Assembly (NCBI RefSeq): GCF_003350375.1
Contig: NZ_QQAR01000011.1
Span: 82,011 to 146,010, forward strand
Reading direction: 5' to 3'
Origin: Flavobacterium sp. AG291
Lineage (GTDB): Bacteria; Bacteroidota; Bacteroidia; Flavobacteriales; Flavobacteriaceae
DNA length: 64,000 nucleotides
Below the pieces are notes generated by a model. The model was not told the DNA's origin, made no database searches, and saw only the letters and a list, made by a program, of their open reading frames with translations. The position numbers and the translations under genes were made by a program. The first letter of the stretch is position 1; each line of letters begins with the position of its first letter. Positions 44,451 through 53,646 of this stretch are shown piece by piece.

Positions 44451-45125
44451 TTATTCTCTGATCAAAACTTCATCGATCATTCCATACTCTTTAGCTTCAG
44501 GAGCTTTCATCCAGTAATCCCTTTCGCTGTCTTTATGTACTTTTTCAAAAGTCTGGCCTGAATGCTTAGAGATAATCTCATAAAGCTCATCTTTAAGCTT
44601 AAGCATCTCTTTAAGGTTAATCTCCATATCGGTAGCAACACCCTGCGCACCTCCTGATGGCTGGTGAATCATAACCCTTGAGTGTGGCAATGCCGAACGT
44701 TTTCCCGCTGCACCAGCACATAAAAGCACTGCACCCATAGAAGCAGCCATACCTGTACAGATAGTAGCTACATCAGGACGGATATACTGCATCGTATCAT
44801 ACATACCAAGACCTGCATAAACGCTACCGCCCGGTGAGTTAATATATATCTGGATATCCTTAGAAGCATCTGTACTCTCAAGGAATAATAACTGCGCCTG
44901 TACGATGTTAGCGATCTGGTCGTCGATACCTGTACCAAGGAATATAATCCTGTCCATCATAAGACGCGAGAAAACGTCAAGCTGGGCAACGTTCATTGTA
45001 CGCTCTTCCATGATGTAAGGTGTCATTCCTGTTGGTGTAACACGGCTTATAAGTTTATCGTAGTATAAGTTGTTTATGCCGTGATGTTTAGTAGCATATT
45101 TGTGAAATTCTTTTCCGTAATTCAT
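44451..45125 (-). CDS. clpP: ATP-dependent Clp protease proteolytic subunit ClpP
   Basis: ClpP is the serine protease core of the ClpXP complex. The 224-residue length includes an N-terminal extension of about 30 residues before the mature processing region. The catalytic triad is S129 (GMAASMGA), H154 (RVMIHQPSGG) and D203 (SERDYWM). It is between tig and clpX in the same orientation, which supports co-expression. Confidence 0.97.
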   Translation of the reverse strand: MNYGKEFHKYATKHHGINNLYYDKLISRVTPTGMTPYIMEERTMNVAQLDVFSRLMMDRIIFLGTGIDDQIANIVQAQLLFLESTDASKDIQIYINSPGGSVYAGLGMYDTMQYIRPDVATICTGMAASMGAVLLCAGAAGKRSALPHSRVMIHQPSGGAQGVATDMEINLKEMLKLKDELYEIISKHSGQTFEKVHKDSERDYWMKAPEAKEYGMIDEVLIRE

Positions 45126-45218
45126 AATTGAAGTAAAATAAATTTATTTGTTTGCATTAAAGAACGAAACGCCAGCCCAAACGGACTGACGTTCAAATAT
45201 ACTTATTTTTTACGAGAA

Positions 45219-46544
45219 TTATTCTCCGTACATTTCTTTAACAAACTCCTGATATGTAACATCTTTCGTTTTGTATTTCACTTTTTCTTTGAAAAGGTTA
45301 AGCATTTTTTCGCTCATTACCTGCTCAGAAAGTCTCTTAACTTCATCTTTGTTAGATAGTACTCTTGCAACGATGTTATCTACATCTTCCTGGCTTGGAT
45401 CAAGCTGACCGAACTGTGCCATTTGTTTTTTAATAACCTCTGCAGTATACGCTTTAAGGTCGTCAAAAGTTATCTGAAGACCATTCTCAGCAATCACTTT
45501 TCCTTCAATAAGCTGGTAACGAAGACCGTTTTCTGATTTTTTGTACTCAGCCTCAGCCTCTTCAGCCGTTAGCGTAGTCTCACCTGCAGTCTGAAGCCAT
45601 TTTACAAGGAATTCAGCCGGAAGCTCAAATTTAGTGTTCTCGATTAGCGACTCAGTTACATCATTAAGGAATTTCTGATCTGCCTGAGAACCAAATTGCT
45701 GCTCTGCATCCTCTTTAATTTTTTCTTTAAGCTGCTCTACAGATGTTACAACACCTTCTCCAAACAGTTTATCAAAAAGCTCCTGGTTAAGTTCAGCTTT
45801 CTCAGATGTGTTGATCTCGCTGATAGTAAAGTTTACTTCTACATCAAGACCGTGAACATCATCATGCCCTACTTTTAGGTAGTCCATTAGTTTGTGATCA
45901 TCATCAAAAAGACCTTTTGTAGAAACAGTAACTACATCACCAACTTTTTTACCAAGGAATTTTTTACCAGTAGTTTTTGTTTTGAAGATATCAGAAGAGA
46001 TAGTAGCCTCAGCGTTGATACCTTTCTCCTCGTTAGTAAAAGTACCACGGATATCATCACCTTCTTCTGATTTCTCTTTAGAGATAAGTTTACCAAATTG
46101 TTTCTGAATGCGCTCTACCTGCTCATTAAGCATAGTCTCATCAGCAGTGATGTTGTATTTTACAACTTTATTCTTAGCACCAAGATCTACTGAAAACTCA
46201 GGAGCAAGACCAAGTTCGAACTCAAAAGAGAAATCGTCAGCATCCCAGTTAAAATCTTCAGTTACTTTTGGTAGCGGGTTACCAAGTATATCAAGTTTTT
46301 CTTCTACAAGATAATCGTTAAGAGAAGTCTGAAGTAATTTGTTTACTTCATCTAAAAGTACAGCTTTACCGTATTGTTTTACGATAAGGCTCATAGGAAC
46401 AGCACCTTTCCTGAAACCCGGAATGCTTGCATTTTTCCTGTAGTCCTGTAAAACTTTGTCTACTTTTTGTTTGTAATCTTCTTTACTTACAGCTACTGTT
46501 ACAACAGCGTTTAATGCATCTACCTGCTCTCTTGTAATATTCAT
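45219..46544 (-). CDS. tig: Trigger factor
   Basis: Trigger factor is a ribosome-bound chaperone that receives nascent chains. The 441-residue protein has the ribosome-binding N-terminal domain with GFRKGAVP (the G-F-R-x-G-x-x-P signature, residues 43-50). A middle domain like FKBP-type PPIases (about 150-245, EGDDIRGTF) and a helical C-terminal domain follow. It is longer in the C-terminal region than many homologues but normal for Bacteroidetes. The promoter has an inverted repeat around its -7 box. clpP follows 93 bases downstream. Confidence 0.94.
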   Translation of the reverse strand: MNITREQVDALNAVVTVAVSKEDYKQKVDKVLQDYRKNASIPGFRKGAVPMSLIVKQYGKAVLLDEVNKLLQTSLNDYLVEEKLDILGNPLPKVTEDFNWDADDFSFEFELGLAPEFSVDLGAKNKVVKYNITADETMLNEQVERIQKQFGKLISKEKSEEGDDIRGTFTNEEKGINAEATISSDIFKTKTTGKKFLGKKVGDVVTVSTKGLFDDDHKLMDYLKVGHDDVHGLDVEVNFTISEINTSEKAELNQELFDKLFGEGVVTSVEQLKEKIKEDAEQQFGSQADQKFLNDVTESLIENTKFELPAEFLVKWLQTAGETTLTAEEAEAEYKKSENGLRYQLIEGKVIAENGLQITFDDLKAYTAEVIKKQMAQFGQLDPSQEDVDNIVARVLSNKDEVKRLSEQVMSEKMLNLFKEKVKYKTKDVTYQEFVKEMYGE

Positions 46545-46576
46545 TATCTAAATTTGTTTTATATCCATATAAATTT

Positions 46577-46613
46577 GGGTTGCAAAATTATAGTTTTTTT
46601 ACAACCCATACAA
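46577..46613 (-). promoter_or_regulatory. Candidate tig promoter with overlapping inverted repeat
   Basis: On the minus strand TTG (46611-46613), a 20-base spacer and TAATTTTG (46583-46590) match the flavobacterial consensus, about 40 bases before the tig ATG. An inverted repeat, GGGTTGCAAA (46577-46586) with TTTACAACCC (46598-46607, nine of ten complementary), brackets the -7 box. Confidence 0.55.
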
Positions 46614-46668
46614 GTTTTTAAATTATTGTCTACCAATATCCTGAAAAAAAGAAGTGCAATTATTATCC

Positions 46669-47013
46669 TTAGTCTTTTTTACCTGAAAGCGAAGCTACCA
46701 ACGACTGACAGAAAGAAAGCACAAGACTAAACAACAACGCCCTCCAGAAACCAAGAACTTCAAAGCCTTCTACCAGCGAATCGCACAGCATTATTATTAA
46801 TGCATTGATTACCAGCAAAAACAAACCCAAGGTAAAAATAGTTACAGGAAGGGTAAAAAGCACTAATAAAGGTTTGATAAAAATATTAAGCAGTCCCAGC
46901 ACCAATGCCACTATAAATGCAGTAAAAAAACTATCTACCCTTACACCCGGCATTAAATAAGACAGTAGTATTACAAACAATGCAGTAAAGAAAATATTGA
47001 TAAGTGTTTTCAT
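46669..47013 (-). CDS. Holin-like small membrane protein (phage holin 4-2 / YvlD family)
   Basis: This 114-residue protein starts at MKTLINIFFTALFV (the upstream in-frame ATG adds 11 unlikely residues). It has four predicted membrane helices: about 5-20, 25-52, 53-75 and 85-112. The motif LGLLNIFIKPLLVLFTLPVTIFTLGLFL matches the Phage_holin_4_2 family, whose bacterial chromosomal members are not phage lysis proteins. No phage genes are near. Function is unknown. Confidence 0.85.
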   Translation of the reverse strand: MKTLINIFFTALFVILLSYLMPGVRVDSFFTAFIVALVLGLLNIFIKPLLVLFTLPVTIFTLGLFLLVINALIIMLCDSLVEGFEVLGFWRALLFSLVLSFCQSLVASLSGKKD

Positions 47014-47080
47014 AATATCCGTTTTATACAAAATTAAAAAATGCATTTAAAATGCGAGAGATTTAGTTCCCGCAATAATA

Positions 47081-47126
47081 AACCCTAACGTCGCCCACTC
47101 TTTTGGAGAGGAGTTGGGGTGAGGCC
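47081..47126. repeat. Intergenic repeat CTCTTTTGGAGAGGAGTTGGGGTGAGG
   Basis: This is the complement orientation of the CTCACCCC-AGCCCC-TCTCC family seen at 23826 and 37887, here with imperfect arms (CACTCTTTTGGAGAGGAG). It is next to the terminator. Confidence 0.65.
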
Positions 47127-47135
47127 AAAATTAAA

Positions 47136-47163
47136 AAAAGCATCCGCTGAGGCGGATGCTTTT
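47136..47163 (-). terminator. Terminator downstream of the SGNH hydrolase gene
   Basis: AAAAGCATCCGC pairs with GCGGATGCTTTT around a four-base loop, just downstream of the minus-strand stop at 47187. Confidence 0.85.
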
Positions 47164-47186
47164 AAGATTTATGTACCCTTGTACCG

Positions 47187-48767
47187 TTAGTTTGAAGTCA
47201 GTACCGTAGCACCCGGATATGCACCAGGTATTACAAAAGGTAAATGCGCTTTATAATGACTGTTGATCACTTTTATAAACTCGTTAGCCACAATAGCATA
47301 ACCCCTTGCGTTTGGATGCACTCCATCAAGAGAGAACACTACAGTGTTAGCTGTAGCAGAACTAAAGTATCCTGCTTTATAAATTTGTCCGTCAGCCGTC
47401 TGAAGACCTGTTACAAGCTGGTTAAGCACTGCGTTCATATCTGCAACAGCAAGTCCTTTAGAAGTAGCTATAGCTTTAATAGTTGTATTAAACGCTGTTG
47501 TTGCATTATTAATAAGTGTAATTTCAGAAGGCACTAAAAGGTGCTGATCCTGTAGCGGATAAGTAATACCAAACTTGTTAAGCGGATCGATACCTCCGGT
47601 AGCCGTTGTGCCGATAGCTGTTCTCGTAGTTAAAAGTACAAGATCAGCAGAAGTAGCCTGTCTTGCCTGTCCGTAAACAGCCCCTAAATAAGGTGCAAGT
47701 GCAACAAGTTGCGGATTACCACTTGCTGCAGCTACTGCAGATATCTGAGCACCAACATCAGCAAGACCCTCATCTTTAATCAGTAGTGGGTTAGCATCAG
47801 TAGCAGACAACAGGTTTATTCTTGATCCCTGGCCAATAGCAGTAAGTATTTGCTTAAGCGGACCGTATAACTGCTGATTAAGCGCAGCAATTGTAGCCTG
47901 ACCTACCTGCTCATTACCCTGACCTATTACTGATGCCGTAAGAGGATTGTAAGGAACAGTTGTAAAATAAGGAATAGATGTTACATTTGGAATAGTAGCA
48001 CAAACACCTTTAGCACCATTTGCCGTTAAAGCGTTAGTTATATTAGAATAAATACTGGCAAATACAGTAGGATCGGTAATATCATTATCGCCGTATGAAG
48101 AAGGATCAAAATTACCAGTCTGGTCTACTCCTACACCTCCTGAAGTTGCAAATGCCAACACATCCATATCGCCTACCCAGTTCGTAAAGAATGTAGGATT
48201 TTTAGCCACCGCATCACCTAAAACTGTTGCAGATGGAGAAGAAGCCTGACGCACAAAGTAAGGATTAGCCTTACCTGTTGTACCCAGTACCTGAAGGCTA
48301 CCATAACCCGGAGCTATGAAATGATATGACTTTGCTCCCGGAACACCCATGTTATTATATGGACCAGGAACTATATTAGACACTAAAGACGACGGACCTC
48401 CTGAAATTGGCTCCGGACCTCCTGTTGACGTATTGATAACAAGTCTTGTAGAAGTTGTTATGCCCGGACCTAAAATCATACCTCCGGTATTATTTACATC
48501 ATCCTCATAAGAAGGCTGCGTAAATGCACCTCCCCCCACAAGCGCAAACTGCTGTGAAAGAATATTTGGAAATGAATTCTTCTGGCCTTCGCGATAAACG
48601 GTACCATCAATATAACCGGCAGTAAGCGAGTTACCTATTGCCACATATGAACTGAAGTCAGCCTCTCCGGCACTGTAACTGGCGTTGCTAACCTCATTAT
48701 CAAATTCCGGCTGACAGCCTGCAAATACAGCTGAAAGAACCGCTAAGTATATAAATTTATTTTTCAT
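47187..48767 (-). CDS. SGNH/GDSL-family lipolytic lipoprotein
   Basis: This 526-residue protein is a surface or periplasmic lipoprotein with lipobox VFAGC (C18). The SGNH hydrolase fold is shown by block I AIGNSLTAGY with nucleophile S47 and by the C-terminal D-x-x-H block DGVHPNARGY with D481 and H484. It is a predicted esterase or lipase. It lies 15 bases downstream of the FadL-type gene, so the two form a transcription unit, consistent with processing and import of lipids or esters. Length is greater than for simple SGNH enzymes because of inserted regions. Confidence 0.88.
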   Translation of the reverse strand: MKNKFIYLAVLSAVFAGCQPEFDNEVSNASYSAGEADFSSYVAIGNSLTAGYIDGTVYREGQKNSFPNILSQQFALVGGGAFTQPSYEDDVNNTGGMILGPGITTSTRLVINTSTGGPEPISGGPSSLVSNIVPGPYNNMGVPGAKSYHFIAPGYGSLQVLGTTGKANPYFVRQASSPSATVLGDAVAKNPTFFTNWVGDMDVLAFATSGGVGVDQTGNFDPSSYGDNDITDPTVFASIYSNITNALTANGAKGVCATIPNVTSIPYFTTVPYNPLTASVIGQGNEQVGQATIAALNQQLYGPLKQILTAIGQGSRINLLSATDANPLLIKDEGLADVGAQISAVAAASGNPQLVALAPYLGAVYGQARQATSADLVLLTTRTAIGTTATGGIDPLNKFGITYPLQDQHLLVPSEITLINNATTAFNTTIKAIATSKGLAVADMNAVLNQLVTGLQTADGQIYKAGYFSSATANTVVFSLDGVHPNARGYAIVANEFIKVINSHYKAHLPFVIPGAYPGATVLTSN

Positions 48768-48782
48768 GATATTTTTTTCAGA

Positions 48783-50066
48783 TTAGAACTTGTACGATAA
48801 ACCAATACCCGGCGAGAAAACCACATTTTTGTATGTTCCACCAAATGAAACATTTGTATTTCCGTCTTCAATATAATGATCATACGATGCATTAACCTCA
48901 CTAAAGTGAAGGTAAAGGAAAGAAGCATCAACACCTAAGTTAGGCGTAATCATATATGTTAAACCACCTGTATAACCGGTAGAGTCGTTTCTTGGCGTTT
49001 CAGGAGCAAAGTATCCGTTTTGTACCGGGCTCTCGTCATAATAAATACCTGCACGGAAAGAGAACTTATCATTGTGTTTATATTGCGCACCAAATCTGTA
49101 AGTACTTGCATCTTTATAGTTACGCGGATTGTATGACTGCGGCACCTGAGAAGTAGCTGTTGGTTTGAAATCTACCACTAACGCATCATATACATTCCAG
49201 AATGCTCTGTTGTAATCAAAAGCAACTAACCATTTATCTGTTAACTGAACCGAAAGACCGGCAGTAATTTCTGCAGGAAGCGGAAGATCTGCATTAAAAG
49301 TTGTATTACCCAACTGTATATCCTGAGCCGATGTTGGAGCATCAGCAAGATAAGCCGGCACCTGATTAAAAGTAGCATCACCATCGCGTGCTTCCATTGT
49401 AATTTCAGAACGGTAGTTAACACCTAATCTTACTTTATCCGTTGGGTTAACCATAAAACCTGCGCTCCATCCCCAAGCAGTTACATTTTTAGCTTCAATG
49501 GTAACATCTGTTTTATTGCCTTGTTCATCGGTAACGCTTCGCCCAACATTTCTGTTAAAGTCTACACCACCGGTAACAAAGATAGGTCCACCACCTACAC
49601 TAAACTCATCACTAACTTTTACCGAAACAATAGGCTGTATATATATTGCCTTAAGATCAATATTGTTTACAAGATGAGCTCCTTCCCAATCCTGATCCCA
49701 TTCTACAGCACTACCATAAGGGCTGTAAACTGCAAGACCAACCGACAACCAGTCCGTAGCTTTATAAGCAATATAAGCACTGAAAGGTGTCCCTGTGTTC
49801 TCTGTAGAATTTCTAAGATTGTTTTCCAGACTCTGGAATTTAGTACGCGCAAAAAGAGCATTTGCACCTACTGATGCGCTAAAGCGATCTTCAAGATATA
49901 CCGCTCCCGCAGGGTTAAAGAACAATACCTCGGCACTGTTCACAACAGCTACTCCGGTATGCCCCATCGCTAATTGTTTCTGACCCTGAAGACTCACGCG
50001 GTATCCTCCGGCGAAAGCCGATGATGTTGCAAGAGCCATCATTGTTAAAGATAATAGTTTTCTCAT
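48783..50066 (-). CDS. OmpP1/FadL/TodX-family outer-membrane transporter
   Basis: This 427-residue outer-membrane beta barrel has a signal peptide (MRKLLSLTMMALATSSAFAGG) and the FadL N-terminal plug-like helix region GYRVSLQGQKQLAMGHTGVA. About fourteen amphipathic strands follow, ending in LSYKF with terminal Phe, as needed for BAM insertion. FadL proteins import hydrophobic substrates such as long-chain fatty acids. The SGNH hydrolase gene follows in the same unit. Confidence 0.93.
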   Translation of the reverse strand: MRKLLSLTMMALATSSAFAGGYRVSLQGQKQLAMGHTGVAVVNSAEVLFFNPAGAVYLEDRFSASVGANALFARTKFQSLENNLRNSTENTGTPFSAYIAYKATDWLSVGLAVYSPYGSAVEWDQDWEGAHLVNNIDLKAIYIQPIVSVKVSDEFSVGGGPIFVTGGVDFNRNVGRSVTDEQGNKTDVTIEAKNVTAWGWSAGFMVNPTDKVRLGVNYRSEITMEARDGDATFNQVPAYLADAPTSAQDIQLGNTTFNADLPLPAEITAGLSVQLTDKWLVAFDYNRAFWNVYDALVVDFKPTATSQVPQSYNPRNYKDASTYRFGAQYKHNDKFSFRAGIYYDESPVQNGYFAPETPRNDSTGYTGGLTYMITPNLGVDASFLYLHFSEVNASYDHYIEDGNTNVSFGGTYKNVVFSPGIGLSYKF

Positions 50067-50356
50067 AAGTTTAAGACGTGTTAGTTTCCCGTTGTTAAAA
50101 ATTGTATTTCAAATTTATAATATTTTATGAATTACACAATAGGAAACGTCAAAATATTATGCATTCATAATAATTATATTGTCAAAAATTACGTATCAAT
50201 TTTGAAAAATTATCATAAATATTATTTAAAATTGCGCGATTACACCAAAACTTAACACCTGTCACCTATCATTATAGACTCAGGCTATTAATAAAAACAC
50301 AAATAACTAGCTTAAGCAGCTGCTTTGTAATAAATTACACCTTAAATAGAATTTAC
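50067..50356. other. Very AT-rich divergent promoter region
   Basis: No gene is visible between the divergent fadL-type and AsmA-like genes. The centre is strongly AT-rich with no convincing hairpin or promoter match on either strand. Confidence 0.4.
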
Positions 50357-51985
50357 ATGAAGCTGCTCCGTAAAATTGTAATCATACTCCTATCATTCCT
50401 CCTGCTCATAGTCATCGCCGGATTTGGCCTTAGCTGGTATGTTTCCGAAAAGCTGCCATCAATACTTAGGGGAGAGAAAGATTTTCCGTACAACGTAAGT
50501 TATGCTAATCTTGACATCGACCTGTTAAGCGGGAGTTTCACGATTCAAAATGCCTACCTCGCTCCTAAAGACAGTCTCAATCAGGGAATACAAACAGGCG
50601 CATTTGGAAAAATTGAACGTATAGAAGTCAATAACTTTAGCTTATTGGCACTGCTACGCAAAAACCAGATTGCAGTAAGTGAAGTCATCATCATAAAGCC
50701 GGATGTAACCTTATTTTTCCGTAAAGAAAAATATGACCCTCAAAAAGATTTTGTAAAGCCATTTGAAAACACCATCAGCACCGGAAAACTCATCATAAAA
50801 AATGGCGAGTTTAAAATGCTCGACTCTTTACAGAAGCCTTCTGTAAAAGTTGCTAATATCAGTTTCGAACTTACCAATATAAAGGTAGACAGCACTACTC
50901 TTAAAAAAGACATTCCTGTTCGCTATAGGGATTACACCCTTAAATGCGACAGCCTGTTTTTTGACATGGGAAAACATTACACGATAACCGCCAACAAACT
51001 TTCTACAACAGACAGCAAGCTAAGCCTGGAAAATTTTAGGATGACACCCAAACAATCGAGAGAGCAGTTTACACGGATGCAGCCTAAAGAGCTCGATCAG
51101 TTTAACCTGAGTGCTAAAAAAATCAGCATCCCCAATCTTGACTGGGGCTACTTCCGCGACACTTTATATGTTCATACACCAAAAATTACGCTGGATGGCA
51201 TATATGCCAACATCTACCGAAGCAAGGAACCGGCAGACGATTACACCCGCAAAAAATTGTATAGCGAAATGCTTCGTTCTTTAAAGTTTGATCTTGATGT
51301 AAAGCAGTTCGACATAAAAAACACAATTATAGAATATGAAGAGCAACTCACTTTCAGTAAACCTGCCGCAAAGGTTTCGTTCTCTAAGTTTGATGCTAAA
51401 ATTAAAAACATCTATAGCCTGACAGGACACAAAAACCAGAAAAAACTACCTGCAACAGTATTAGACGTAAAATGCCTGTTCATGAAATCTTCACCACTTA
51501 GGGTTACATGGTCTTTCAACATTCCGGATAAAAGCGATGCCTTTACTATTATGGGGCATTTACAAAACATAGATGCCCAAAAAACAGACGCCATCACTAT
51601 GCCTCTCATGAATGCAAGAACTGACGGCCACATCAAAGAGGTAAAATTCAACTTTAATGGTAACCTGCGACACGGCAGCGGCCCATTTGCTATAAACTAC
51701 GACGATCTAAAAGTAGACATCCTTAAAAAAGATGGTAAAAAGGAAAACAAGCTTGTTAGCACCATTGCCAACACCATCGTAAAAAATGATTCTGACGATA
51801 AATTAAAAGAAACCCATGTAGAGGTTGACCGGATTCAGCATAAATCGGTATTCAATTTTCTGTGGCGTTTTACCGAACAAGGGTTAAAACAAAGTGTACT
51901 ACCTAAAACGGTGGTAAATATTGCCAATAACAAAAAAGAGAAGAAAGACGAAAAGGAAAAAGCGAAGACGAAAGGAAAGAAATAG
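50357..51985 (+). CDS. AsmA-like (DUF748-type) membrane-anchored protein
   Basis: This 542-residue protein has an N-terminal helix, IVIILLSFLLLIVIAGFGLSWYV (about 7-29). A beta-rich body follows, with VSYANLDIDLLSGSFTIQNAYL near 47-70 resembling the repeating strand-turn units of AsmA/DUF748 proteins. The C-terminus is a Lys/Glu-rich tail. It may belong with the envelope lipid-transport AsmA group, but the assignment is weaker than for the larger 30908 gene. It converges on the alpha/beta hydrolase, with a hairpin repeat between. Confidence 0.65.
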   Translation: MKLLRKIVIILLSFLLLIVIAGFGLSWYVSEKLPSILRGEKDFPYNVSYANLDIDLLSGSFTIQNAYLAPKDSLNQGIQTGAFGKIERIEVNNFSLLALLRKNQIAVSEVIIIKPDVTLFFRKEKYDPQKDFVKPFENTISTGKLIIKNGEFKMLDSLQKPSVKVANISFELTNIKVDSTTLKKDIPVRYRDYTLKCDSLFFDMGKHYTITANKLSTTDSKLSLENFRMTPKQSREQFTRMQPKELDQFNLSAKKISIPNLDWGYFRDTLYVHTPKITLDGIYANIYRSKEPADDYTRKKLYSEMLRSLKFDLDVKQFDIKNTIIEYEEQLTFSKPAAKVSFSKFDAKIKNIYSLTGHKNQKKLPATVLDVKCLFMKSSPLRVTWSFNIPDKSDAFTIMGHLQNIDAQKTDAITMPLMNARTDGHIKEVKFNFNGNLRHGSGPFAINYDDLKVDILKKDGKKENKLVSTIANTIVKNDSDDKLKETHVEVDRIQHKSVFNFLWRFTEQGLKQSVLPKTVVNIANNKKEKKDEKEKAKTKGKK

Positions 51986-52012
51986 TTTCCAGTATTCAGT
52001 CACAGTAAGCAG

Positions 52013-52053
52013 ACACACCCCTAGCCCCTCTCAACAGGGGGCTAGGGGTGTGT
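52013..52053. repeat. Intergenic ACACACCCCTAGCCCC hairpin repeat
   Basis: ACACACCCCTAGCCCC (52013-52028) is perfectly complementary to 52038-52053, a 16-bp stem with a nine-base loop. It belongs to the CCCCTAGCCCC family but with longer arms. It lies between convergent genes, where it may also act as a terminator. Confidence 0.75.
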
Positions 52054-52064
52054 AGTTTCATTTA

Positions 52065-52832
52065 TTACTTCAGGAACTCCAGCGTTTCCGTTAAAAAATC
52101 CTTTGGATTTTCTGCATGAAGCCAGTGTCCTGAATTATGTATTGTTTTTATTTCCGCCTGTGGGAAATGTGATTTTATAAGATCAAAATCTTCATCCTTT
52201 ACATAGTTGGATTTGTCGCCACGCAGGAAAAGTGTTGGCTCATGAAATACTGCCCCCTCGGGAAGTGCTTCTCCTATGTTCTCAATAACTTTATTAAAGG
52301 CATCGAGATTAAAACGAAAGCCCAGCTTTTTACCTGGCTCAACCCAATACACACTTTTTAGCAAGAACTGGCGCGTTCCCCAGTCCGGAAGATAAGGCTC
52401 CATAGCAGCCTCAACTGCAGCCCTGTCAGTATGTACTGAGAAATCAACAGCATTAAGTGCCGCCATTACATCCTGATGATGTGGCTTATAATATTTAGGA
52501 CCTATATCGGCAACCACCAGCATATCTACCAGTTGCGGATACTGCACCGCAAAGAACATCGCTACCTTACCCCCCATAGAGTGCCCTATAATATCAACCT
52601 TTCCTAAACTGTAATGATTAATATATTCAATCAGATCCTGCACCATTACAGCATAGGTAAACTCATCCGAATGAAAACTCTTACCGTGGTTACGCATATC
52701 TATAGCATGCGTTTGGAAACCTGCAACAACATATTGCCCTGCCAGCGTTTTCCAGTTATCGCTCATACCCAGATAGCCATGAATGATCAATAGCGGCTTA
52801 CCTTCACCTTGTATAACAGAATGTAAAAGCAT
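52065..52832 (-). CDS. Alpha/beta-hydrolase fold esterase
   Basis: This 255-residue cytoplasmic hydrolase resembles the YbfF esterase group. The nucleophile elbow is IIGHSMGGKV with S85, the oxyanion strand is IIHGYLG near 17-23, and the catalytic His is in NSGHWLHAENP near the C-terminus. There is no signal peptide. Its start is one base after the pdxJ stop on the same strand, so the pair is coupled. The substrate is unknown. Confidence 0.9.
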   Translation of the reverse strand: MLLHSVIQGEGKPLLIIHGYLGMSDNWKTLAGQYVVAGFQTHAIDMRNHGKSFHSDEFTYAVMVQDLIEYINHYSLGKVDIIGHSMGGKVAMFFAVQYPQLVDMLVVADIGPKYYKPHHQDVMAALNAVDFSVHTDRAAVEAAMEPYLPDWGTRQFLLKSVYWVEPGKKLGFRFNLDAFNKVIENIGEALPEGAVFHEPTLFLRGDKSNYVKDEDFDLIKSHFPQAEIKTIHNSGHWLHAENPKDFLTETLEFLK

Positions 52833-52833
52833 A

Positions 52834-53547
52834 TTATTTCAGTCGTTGAAGGTACATATTCACTACATTCTCAAGTCCCAGATACAATGACTCTGATATA
52901 AGGGCGTGCCCTATTGACACCTCAAGAAGTCCGGGAATATTCTCTTTAAAGAATTTGACATTATCAAGACTCAGATCGTGTCCGGCATTAATCCCAAGGT
53001 TCAGTTTGTTGGCAAGTTCCGCGGCAGCCACATAAGGCTTAATGCCGTTTTCATTACCCAAACCATAATCATGAGCAAAAGCTTCGGTGTACAACTCAAT
53101 CCTGTCGGTTCCCGTCAGTGCAGCACCTTCAATCATAGACAACACCGGATCTACAAAAATTGATGTACGTATACCGTTACGTTTGAACTCGGCAATAACA
53201 TCAACCAGAAAATCTTTGTGCTTTACGGTATCCCAACCCGCATTGGACGTGATAGCATCATCAGCGTCCGGAACCAGCGTAACCTGTGTAGGTTTGGTTT
53301 CTAAAACAAGATCAATAAACTTAGGAACCGGGTTACCCTCTATATTATATTCAGTATATACCACCGGAACAAGATCGCGGGCATCCTGATAACGGATATG
53401 TCTTTCATCCGGTCTTGGGTGAATGGTTACACCTTCTGCACCGAACTTCTGAACATCGGCAGCTACTTTTAAAAGATTAGGAACATCGCCCCCTCTTGAG
53501 TTACGAAGAGTGGCTATTTTATTTATGTTTACGCTTAATTTTGCCAT
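52834..53547 (-). CDS. pdxJ: Pyridoxine 5'-phosphate synthase
   Basis: PdxJ condenses 1-deoxyxylulose 5-phosphate with 3-amino-2-oxopropyl phosphate to make pyridoxine 5'-phosphate. The 237-residue TIM barrel matches the family length. Conserved elements are LSVNINKIATLRNSRGG at the start, VTIHPRPDERHI near 40-51, and LGINAGHDLS near 190. It forms a minus-strand pair with the hydrolase and is divergent from the CBS-domain gene. Confidence 0.96.
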   Translation of the reverse strand: MAKLSVNINKIATLRNSRGGDVPNLLKVAADVQKFGAEGVTIHPRPDERHIRYQDARDLVPVVYTEYNIEGNPVPKFIDLVLETKPTQVTLVPDADDAITSNAGWDTVKHKDFLVDVIAEFKRNGIRTSIFVDPVLSMIEGAALTGTDRIELYTEAFAHDYGLGNENGIKPYVAAAELANKLNLGINAGHDLSLDNVKFFKENIPGLLEVSIGHALISESLYLGLENVVNMYLQRLK

Positions 53548-53646
53548 ATATTTGTATAGTGTGCATTTTCACACAAAAATACAAAGTTAAAAAGGCATAG
53601 TCTCTTTATTTTTGATTATTTTGCATAATATATTCCCATTTGCCCC

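Noticed and set aside
46669..47013. Prophage holin
   Set aside because: Although named after a phage holin family, no phage gene is near and chromosomal members of this family are common membrane proteins.
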